From the NCBI RefSeq assembly GCF_000759475.1, contig NZ_CP009454.1:1860001-1924000 (forward strand): 64,000 nucleotides of DNA. Direction: 5' to 3'. This document shows, piece after piece, positions 58,667-64,000 of the stretch. Source of the stretch: Pantoea rwandensis (lineage in GTDB: Bacteria; Pseudomonadota; Gammaproteobacteria; Enterobacterales; Enterobacteriaceae). Position 1 is the stretch's first letter. Each line of letters begins with the position of its first letter. The position numbers and the translations under genes were made by a program. The notes under the pieces are model-generated. The model saw only the letters and a program-made list of their open reading frames with translations. It was not told the origin of the DNA and did no database searches.

Positions 58667-60325
58667 TCAGCCCGGCGTCATCTGCCGATCATCAGTGTAT
58701 TTACGCTGATCCGGCGGCGGTGGGAAATACTGATACAACCAGGTTTCACTTAAGGTCTCATCTTTGGTGCGCAGGAACAGGCGCATATCCACCGGCTTAG
58801 TAGAGTCGCTGTTCGGATACCAGTCAAACAGAATGCGGTAGCCGTTAAGCGGCTCCACATAAAGAATCTCAACCTGCTTGATGGTGCCGGCATTGACCGT
58901 AATAACCGGCTCAATGCCTTTCGGCGCAGCGGCTTTCAGGTCGCCACCGACGAAATCAATCGCAAAGCGACGGCACCACTGATCGGGGAAGTGCTCGCCC
59001 GGCGCCCAACCTTCCGGGAAACCGCCGATGCCGGTACGTGTGGCATCCACGCGCGCCAGCCCGCTGCGCACGGGCGGCAGTTGGCTCCAGTAAAGTTTGT
59101 ACTGGAAGTTAAATTCGCTGCCCGCTTTAACCGGTTCCGTTGGCTGCCAGAAGCACACCACGTTATCCAGGGTTTCACCGGTCGTCGGGATCTCCATCAG
59201 GTTGATGGCGCCTTTGCCCCACTTGCCAATCGGCTCAACCCACAGGCTTGGGCGCTTGTCGTACCAGCCAATGACATCCTGATAATCTTTGAAGTCGTGA
59301 TTGAGCTGCAGCAGACCAAAACCACGTGGGTTTTCATCTTCATAAGCATTGAACTGCAAGCGCTGCGGGTTGTTCAGCGGACGTGCAATCCATTCCCCTT
59401 TACCGGTCCACATTGCCAGACGATCGGAGTCATGGATTTGTGGATGATAGGTATTACATATGCGACGCTCGTTGGTGCCGCAGCTAAACATACTGGTCAT
59501 CGGCGAGATGCCGAGCTGACGAATGTCGTTACGAGCAAACAGGTGGTTTTCCACCTCCATCACCACGCGTTTCTCTTCGCAGTGGATGGTGAACTTGTAC
59601 GCACCGGTCACGCTGGCGCCGTCCAGCAGCGCATAAACCACAAAGGTGGTGTCGTCGGCTTTCGGTGTTTCAAACCAGAAGGCGGTAAAGTCCGGGAACT
59701 CTTCGTGGCCGTTGCTAAAGGTGTTTACTGCCACACCGCGCGCTGACAAGCCGTACTGGAAGGTTTCATCAACCGCACGGAAGTAGCTCGCGCCGAGGAA
59801 CGAGACGATATCGCGACGCGCCAGTTCTGGCTTTTTAAACGCGCGGAAACCGGCGAAGCCCAAATCGGTTTTGCCGACCAGTTGTTGGGTATCGACGTTA
59901 GCGTTGTGGTAGTTAAACAGTTCGGGACGGAAGTGGATTTCGCGCGCTTCACGGCTATCGGCATCCACTGAGAACATGCGGATACGGCGTTTAAAGCCCA
60001 TCCCCACGTGGAAGAACTGCACATCCAGTTCGCGATCGGGAATGTTGTTCCACAGCGAATGGTTGGCATCGTACTGAATTTCGTTGTAGGCCTGCGGTGT
60101 CAGATTGGCCAGGGTGTCAGGAAGCGGGCCGGGTGCGCCGCCCCAGGGCTGTTTCGCCAGCGCGGAGGCTTTCTTTTTCAGTGAGTCGAAATCGAAGCGC
60201 ACTGCGGTGCCGTCGGCGATGCCATCATTGGCCCAGGCGGACTGCGCAAACAGCGAGGAGAGCCCGGTCATGCCGCTTGCGGCAGAGAGGGCCATGGACG
60301 CTTTCATAAATTTTCTACGATTCAT
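58667..60325 (-). CDS. opgD: OpgD (MdoD), periplasmic glucan biosynthesis protein
   Basis: OpgD shapes osmoregulated periplasmic beta-1,2-glucans; recent family work describes OpgG/OpgD proteins as glucan-cleaving enzymes. A twin-arginine signal peptide is clear: [10 protein letters not shown] followed by a hydrophobic stretch and a cleavage region ending near AWA-ND (about residue 33). The 552 residues match E. coli OpgD (551) along their length, including [26 protein letters not shown] and [15 protein letters not shown]. The E. coli gene lies elsewhere on the chromosome, so the place between elaA and elaB is a lineage-specific location. It is divergent from elaB. Confidence 0.94.
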   Translation of the reverse strand: MNRRKFMKASMALSAASGMTGLSSLFAQSAWANDGIADGTAVRFDFDSLKKKASALAKQPWGGAPGPLPDTLANLTPQAYNEIQYDANHSLWNNIPDRELDVQFFHVGMGFKRRIRMFSVDADSREAREIHFRPELFNYHNANVDTQQLVGKTDLGFAGFRAFKKPELARRDIVSFLGASYFRAVDETFQYGLSARGVAVNTFSNGHEEFPDFTAFWFETPKADDTTFVVYALLDGASVTGAYKFTIHCEEKRVVMEVENHLFARNDIRQLGISPMTSMFSCGTNERRICNTYHPQIHDSDRLAMWTGKGEWIARPLNNPQRLQFNAYEDENPRGFGLLQLNHDFKDYQDVIGWYDKRPSLWVEPIGKWGKGAINLMEIPTTGETLDNVVCFWQPTEPVKAGSEFNFQYKLYWSQLPPVRSGLARVDATRTGIGGFPEGWAPGEHFPDQWCRRFAIDFVGGDLKAAAPKGIEPVITVNAGTIKQVEILYVEPLNGYRILFDWYPNSDSTKPVDMRLFLRTKDETLSETWLYQYFPPPPDQRKYTDDRQMTPG

Positions 60326-60571
60326 GCCGGAAATCTAATCCTTAGCTGCTCTGGTGTGTTGTGACGGTCGTAAGACGCATTACGTCTGGCTACAAGGGGA
60401 TACGACAGTCGCGAAATTAAAAAATTCAGTCTGACAAAAATTTATCAGATTAATCAAATAAGCGAAGCAGATTTCACGCTGCAACAGCGCGGATTACGCA
60501 ACTTTGCATTGAGTCGAGCAAAACCCAGCGTAATCCTAATTCCTTGCGCGCAGCAAATACCGAATTTATGA

Positions 60572-60578
60572 CTATAGT
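60572..60578 (+). promoter_or_regulatory. Possible sigma-S type -10 element of elaB
   Basis: CTATAGT, 39 bp before the elaB start, fits the CTAYACT-type extended -10 preferred by RpoS, and there is no good -35. E. coli elaB is RpoS-dependent. The rest of the 291-bp opgD-elaB gap shows no other recognisable site. Confidence 0.45.
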
Positions 60579-60616
60579 TAAACGACGATAAGTGACGAGT
60601 ATGGAGGAAGTATAAC

Positions 60617-60925
60617 GTGTCATCTTCAGATCAATTTGAAACTCGCCTTGATGACGACCTGGCGCTACTGACAGAAACTTTGGAAGAAGTACTGAAATCG
60701 TCGGGCGATCCGGCCGATCAAAAGTACATCGAATTGAAACTTAAAGCGGAACAAGCACTGGAAGACGTGAAGAATCGCGTTAGCCAGGCTTCTGACAGCT
60801 ATTATTACCGTGCCAAAAAAGCGGCCTATCGTGCCGACGATTATGTGCATGAAAAACCGTGGCAGGGGATCGGCATTGGCGCCGCCGCTGGCCTGTTTGT
60901 CGGTTTACTGTTGGCCCGCCGTTAA
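60617..60925 (+). CDS. elaB: ElaB, tail-anchored DUF883 protein
   Basis: ElaB is a small stationary-phase inner-membrane protein that in E. coli binds ribosomes and protects against stress. The N-terminal 80 residues are a charged helix (VLKSSGDPADQKYIELKLKA), and the C-terminus has one membrane segment rich in glycine (WQGIGIGAAAGLFVGLLLARR). It has 102 residues (E. coli 101). The start is GTG 60617 with GGAGG upstream. Confidence 0.93.
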   Translation: MSSSDQFETRLDDDLALLTETLEEVLKSSGDPADQKYIELKLKAEQALEDVKNRVSQASDSYYYRAKKAAYRADDYVHEKPWQGIGIGAAAGLFVGLLLARR

Positions 60926-60932
60926 ATTGTCG

Positions 60933-60967
60933 GGGCGTAACGCATGTTACGCCCGATTCCTCTTTTT
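60933..60967 (+). terminator. Terminator of elaB
   Basis: GGGCGTAAC (60933-60941) pairs with GTTACGCCC (60946-60954) over a GCAT loop. GATTCCTCTTTTTT follows, so the T tract is displaced by several bases. Confidence 0.7.
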
Positions 60968-61077
60968 TACCGCTTTATCCCTCTCATTTGTCTCGAATCC
61001 TTGTTTCGCATCAACGGCGATTGTGTTTCGCCTGCGCGCTTTCTACAGTAAAGCGACAGGGATAAGGAGAATGTAAC

Positions 61078-62274
61078 GTGATACGTGTTGAAATGCTCTC
61101 AACGGGCGATGAAGTGTTGCATGGGCAGATTGTCGATACGAATGCCGCATGGCTGGCGGATGTGCTGTTCCAGCAGGGTTTGCCAATGACCAGCCGCAGT
61201 ACCGTTGGCGATGCGATGTCCTCGCTGGTGGAGACGCTGCAGAGTCGCAGCCAGATTGCCGATGTGCTGATTGTGAACGGTGGCCTTGGCCCAACCAGCG
61301 ACGATCTCAGTGCGCTGGCCGCTGCCACCGCGTGTGGCACCGAATTGGTGATCCAGCAGGAATGGCTGGAAAAAATGGAAGCCTGGTTTGCCAGCCGTGG
61401 ACGCATCATGGCGCCGAGCAACCGCAAGCAGGCGGAAATTCCGGCGAATGCCGAGCTGATTGATAATCCGGTGGGTACCGCGTGTGGCTTTGCACTTCAG
61501 CTCAATCGCTGCTGGATATTCTTCACGCCGGGCGTGCCGTCCGAATTTAAAGTGATGGTCGAGCAGGAGATCATTCCGCGTTTGAAAGCGCGTTTTGATT
61601 TGCCAGAGCCGCCGCTGTGTTTGCGTCTGACGACCTTTGGTCGCGGCGAGAGTGACATTGCCGCCGAACTGGAGCCGTTACCGTTGCCGGAAGGTGTGGT
61701 AATGGGCTATCGCTCATCAATGCCAATCATTGAAATCAAACTCACCGGACCGGCCAGCCAACGTGTGGCGATGGAGCAGGCGTGGCAGCAGGTGAAGCTG
61801 CTGTTGGCGGAATGCACTATCTTCGAAGGCACTGTCGGTTTACCCGCTTTGTTAGCGCATGAGTTGCAACAGCGTGGTTTCCGGCTGGCGTTAAGCGAGC
61901 AATACACAGCCGGACTACTGAACTGGCAACTGGCGTCAGCGGACGTGCCGCTCAGCGCAGCAGAGATTCTGCCACCTCATGATGAATCGCTGGAAGCTCA
62001 GGTCGAGCGTACGCGCAATCTGGCCGCGCATCACGGCACGGTGTTGGCGCTGTCGGTGGGTAATCTGGAAGAGGGCGAAGTGGCGATTGCGCTGCATACG
62101 CCGGAAGCCAGCTGGGGCCAGCGCGTGAAGTTCACCCATGGGCGTCACAATGTGGAAACCCGGCAGAAAGTCGTGGCGATGATGGCGATGAACATGTTGC
62201 GTCGCTGGCTGCACGGCAGTGAAGTCAGTACCGGGCATGGCTGGATTGATGTGCTGGAAGCCGTGAAACAGTAA
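61078..62274 (+). CDS. yfaY: YfaY, CinA-like protein with degenerate amidohydrolase motif
   Basis: This is a two-domain CinA family protein. The N-terminal molybdopterin-binding-like (COG1058) domain (about residues 1-165) has LSTGDEVLHGQIVDTNAAWL and NGGLGPTSDDLSALA, and in relatives acts on ADP-ribose. The C-terminal domain corresponds to nicotinamide mononucleotide deamidase (PncC), but the active-site segment AESCTGG of true deamidases reads LSEQYTAG here (near residue 273), so that activity is probably lost, as in E. coli YfaY. The 398 residues are typical. The start is GTG 61078 with AAGGAG eight bases upstream. Confidence 0.9.
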   Translation: MIRVEMLSTGDEVLHGQIVDTNAAWLADVLFQQGLPMTSRSTVGDAMSSLVETLQSRSQIADVLIVNGGLGPTSDDLSALAAATACGTELVIQQEWLEKMEAWFASRGRIMAPSNRKQAEIPANAELIDNPVGTACGFALQLNRCWIFFTPGVPSEFKVMVEQEIIPRLKARFDLPEPPLCLRLTTFGRGESDIAAELEPLPLPEGVVMGYRSSMPIIEIKLTGPASQRVAMEQAWQQVKLLLAECTIFEGTVGLPALLAHELQQRGFRLALSEQYTAGLLNWQLASADVPLSAAEILPPHDESLEAQVERTRNLAAHHGTVLALSVGNLEEGEVAIALHTPEASWGQRVKFTHGRHNVETRQKVVAMMAMNMLRRWLHGSEVSTGHGWIDVLEAVKQ

Positions 62275-62306
62275 GTGTGTGGGCAGCCTTTGCGATGAAT
62301 TTCACC

Positions 62307-62333
62307 GGGTCGCCATTGATGACGACCCGGTGC
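62307..62333. repeat. Palindrome between yfaY and yfaE
   Basis: ACCGGGTCG and CGACCCGGT form a 9-bp perfect inverted repeat around CCATTGATGA. It ends at the yfaE stop codon and shares GTCGCCATYRATGRCGAC with the hairpin after hisP (22497-22516). It may serve both convergent genes as a transcript end, though no T tract is present. Confidence 0.65.
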
Positions 62334-62594
62334 TTATAGCTCGATCTCAATCTCCCCTTTAGCGCGGCAGCAGCAGGGCAAAATCTCGCCCTGTTGAATA
62401 AACGCCAGCGGGGTTTCCGCGTAAGCCACTTCGCCTTTCAGCAAACGCATCCGGCACGATCCGCAGTAGCCTTCACGACACTGAAACTCTACGCAAACGT
62501 TGTGCGCTTCCAGTGCAACAAGCAGATTGGGATGATCTTCTGCGCACTCCAGCCGGGAGCCGGAACTGCGCAGAATAACAACAGAACGGCTCAT
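62334..62594 (-). CDS. yfaE: YfaE, [2Fe-2S] ferredoxin for ribonucleotide reductase maintenance
   Basis: YfaE reduces the diferric centre of NrdB to regenerate the tyrosyl radical. The plant-type ferredoxin ligands are Cys39, Cys44 and Cys47 in CREGYCGSC, with the fourth in ILPCCC (residues 74-76). It has 86 residues (E. coli 84). It starts two bases after the nrdB stop, completing nrdA-nrdB-yfaE. Confidence 0.96.
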   Translation of the reverse strand: MSRSVVILRSSGSRLECAEDHPNLLVALEAHNVCVEFQCREGYCGSCRMRLLKGEVAYAETPLAFIQQGEILPCCCRAKGEIEIEL

Positions 62595-62596
62595 GC

Positions 62597-63727
62597 TTAC
62601 AGCTGGAAGTCGTTAAAGTCGTCTTCGCCCACTTCGGCGTCGATCTGGCCGACCAGGTAAGAACTGACTTCCACTTCCTGCGGTGCCACTTGCACGTTAT
62701 CCGATACCAACCAGGAGTTAATCCATGGAATCGGGTTAGAACGCGTCTGGAACGGCAGATCGAGACCTACAGCCTGCATGCGGATGTTGGTGATGTACTC
62801 AATGTACTGGCACAGAATGTCTTTGTTCAGACCGATCATTGAGCCACCGCTGAACAGATAATCTGCCCACTCTTTTTCTTGCTCGGCGGCTTTCTTGAAC
62901 AGGTCGAAACACTCATCACGACACTCAGCAGCGATCTCTTTCATCTCAGGATCGTCCTCACCGGTGCGCAGCAGGTTCAGCATGTGCTGAGTGCCGGTCA
63001 GGTGCAGAGCCTCATCGCGTGCAATCAGTTTGATGATTTTGGCGTTACCTTCCATCAGCTCGCGCTCGGCGAAGGCGAATGAACAGGCGAAGCTCACGTA
63101 GAAGCGAATCGCTTCCAGTGCGTTAACGCTCATCAGGCAGATATACAGCTGCTTTTTCAGCGCACGCAGATTCACGGTCACGGTTTTACCCGCCACTTCG
63201 TGCGTGCCTTCTCCCAGCAGATGCCAGTAGCTGGTCATCTCGATCAGATCGTCGTAATACTTCGAGATGTCCTGCGCACGCGCCAGAATCTGCTCGTTAG
63301 TGACGATGTCGTCAAACACCAGTGAAGGATCGTTGACGATGTTACGGATGATATGGGTGTAAGAGCGCGAGTGGATGGTCTCAGAGAACGCCCAGGTTTC
63401 AATCCAGGTTTCGAGTTCTGGAATCGAAATCAGCGGCAGCAGGGCCACGTTGGGGCTGCGACCCTGGATTGAATCCAGCAGCGTCTGGTATTTCAGGTTG
63501 CTGATAAAGATGTGTTTTTCGTGATCTGGCAGTGCCTGATAATCGATACGATCGCGCGAGACGTCCACTTCTTCTGGACGCCAGAAGAAGGAGAGCTGCT
63601 TTTCGATCAGCTTTTCAAAGATGTCATATTTCTGCTGGTCAAAACGGGCAACGTTCACTGACTGGCCGAAGAACATCGGTTCTAACAGCTGGTCGTTTTT
63701 GTTCTGCGAAAATGTGGTGTAAGCCAT
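62597..63727 (-). CDS. nrdB: NrdB, class Ia ribonucleotide reductase beta subunit
   Basis: NrdB holds the diiron-tyrosyl radical that starts reduction of ribonucleotides by NrdA. Counted with Met1, iron ligands Asp85, Glu116 and His119 and radical Tyr123 are in place, and later ligands lie in [10 protein letters not shown] and ARDEALHL. The C-terminal tail DDFNDFQL is the NrdA-docking peptide. ATG 63727 gives 376 residues as in E. coli; an upstream in-frame codon would add four. Confidence 0.97.
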   Translation of the reverse strand: MAYTTFSQNKNDQLLEPMFFGQSVNVARFDQQKYDIFEKLIEKQLSFFWRPEEVDVSRDRIDYQALPDHEKHIFISNLKYQTLLDSIQGRSPNVALLPLISIPELETWIETWAFSETIHSRSYTHIIRNIVNDPSLVFDDIVTNEQILARAQDISKYYDDLIEMTSYWHLLGEGTHEVAGKTVTVNLRALKKQLYICLMSVNALEAIRFYVSFACSFAFAERELMEGNAKIIKLIARDEALHLTGTQHMLNLLRTGEDDPEMKEIAAECRDECFDLFKKAAEQEKEWADYLFSGGSMIGLNKDILCQYIEYITNIRMQAVGLDLPFQTRSNPIPWINSWLVSDNVQVAPQEVEVSSYLVGQIDAEVGEDDFNDFQL

Positions 63728-63792
63728 GGCTAAGTCCAAAAGTGATGAGGGCCGACCATTGCCGGCCCTGACAAGATAGGGCGTCTGACTAA

Positions 63793-64000
63793 TTAAATCT
63801 TACAAGCGCCGCTTTCGCAGCCGTCATCCTGAATGGAAGGAGCCAGGTCGTCCTGCGCATCTTCCGCACCATCACGGGTGTTTTGGTAGTACAGGGTTTT
63901 CACGCCAAACTTATAAGCGGTCAGCAGATCTTTCAGCAGCTGTTTCATTGGCACTTTGCCATTGGCGAAACGGCTTGGATCATAGTTGGTGTTCGACGAA
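63793..64000 (-). CDS. nrdA: NrdA, class Ia ribonucleotide reductase alpha subunit (C-terminal 68 codons)
   Basis: Only the C-terminus of the catalytic subunit is inside the window. It contains [20 protein letters not shown] and ends CESGACKI, whose two cysteines shuttle electrons from thioredoxin or glutaredoxin to the active site. The frame is open to the window edge. It lies 65 bp upstream of nrdB in the same operon. Confidence 0.97.
   Translation of the reverse strand, partial: SSNTNYDPSRFANGKVPMKQLLKDLLTAYKFGVKTLYYQNTRDGAEDAQDDLAPSIQDDGCESGACKI

Noticed and set aside
58991..59746. 251-residue plus-strand frame opposite opgD
   Set aside because: It is a mirror frame of a strongly conserved gene with clear domain and signal peptide; no sensible protein features of its own.

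Overview
The window is a 64 kb chromosomal segment of a gamma-proteobacterium of the order Enterobacterales. Gene order is largely that of the Escherichia coli fabB to nrdA arc read in reverse (mnmC-fabB-yfcJ-flk-pdxB-usg-truA-dedA-accD-folC-dedD-cvpA-purF-ubiX-his transporter-yfcH-yfcF-yfcD-pta-ackA-yfbV-yfbU-hxpA-yfbR-alaA-lrhA-nuoA to nuoN-elaA-elaB-yfaY-yfaE-nrdB-nrdA). Protein lengths and motifs agree closely with that family. Moderately high GC, five ERIC-like elements and the departures from E. coli order suggest an Erwiniaceae member (Pantoea or Erwinia type). This is an inference; nothing in the window fixes the genus.

Positions 1-22489 hold mostly core housekeeping genes: tRNA modification (mnmC, truA), fatty acid synthesis (fabB, accD), PLP synthesis (pdxB), folate (folC), purine (purF), ubiquinone cofactor (ubiX), cell division (dedD), membrane homeostasis (dedA, cvpA) and a hisJQMP amino acid ABC importer. 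The importer is preceded by a clear sigma-54 promoter and an NtrC-like site. Two regulator/target pairs absent from this location in E. coli are inserted: a MocR-type regulator divergent from a rhodanese, and an AraC regulator divergent from an EamA exporter. Positions 22490-28033 carry a tandem-repeat block and a complete D-arabitol-type catabolic cluster (SorC-family regulator, polyol dehydrogenase, xylulokinase, MFS permease) with a CRP-like site between regulator and operon.

Positions 28034-42059 hold yfcH, yfcF, yfcD, a PuuE-like GABA aminotransferase, the ackA-pta acetate pathway, yfbV, yfbU, hxpA, yfbR, alaA and lrhA. Between the aminotransferase and pta lies about 840 bp with no credible gene, built from 103-bp tandem repeats, a 100-nt palindrome and a 45-bp minisatellite. 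Positions 42720-57896 are the complete 13-gene NADH dehydrogenase I operon with fused nuoCD. The right end has elaA, opgD, elaB, a cinA-like gene, and the class Ia ribonucleotide reductase genes yfaE, nrdB and nrdA (partial).

I found no prophage, transposase, CRISPR array, rRNA or tRNA. The points most worth checking are the repeat complex downstream of pta, the 43-bp tandem repeats abutting the polyol regulator, a 29-codon leader ORF coupled to accD, the MocR/rhodanese pair, and the long structured leaders of lrhA and nuoA.
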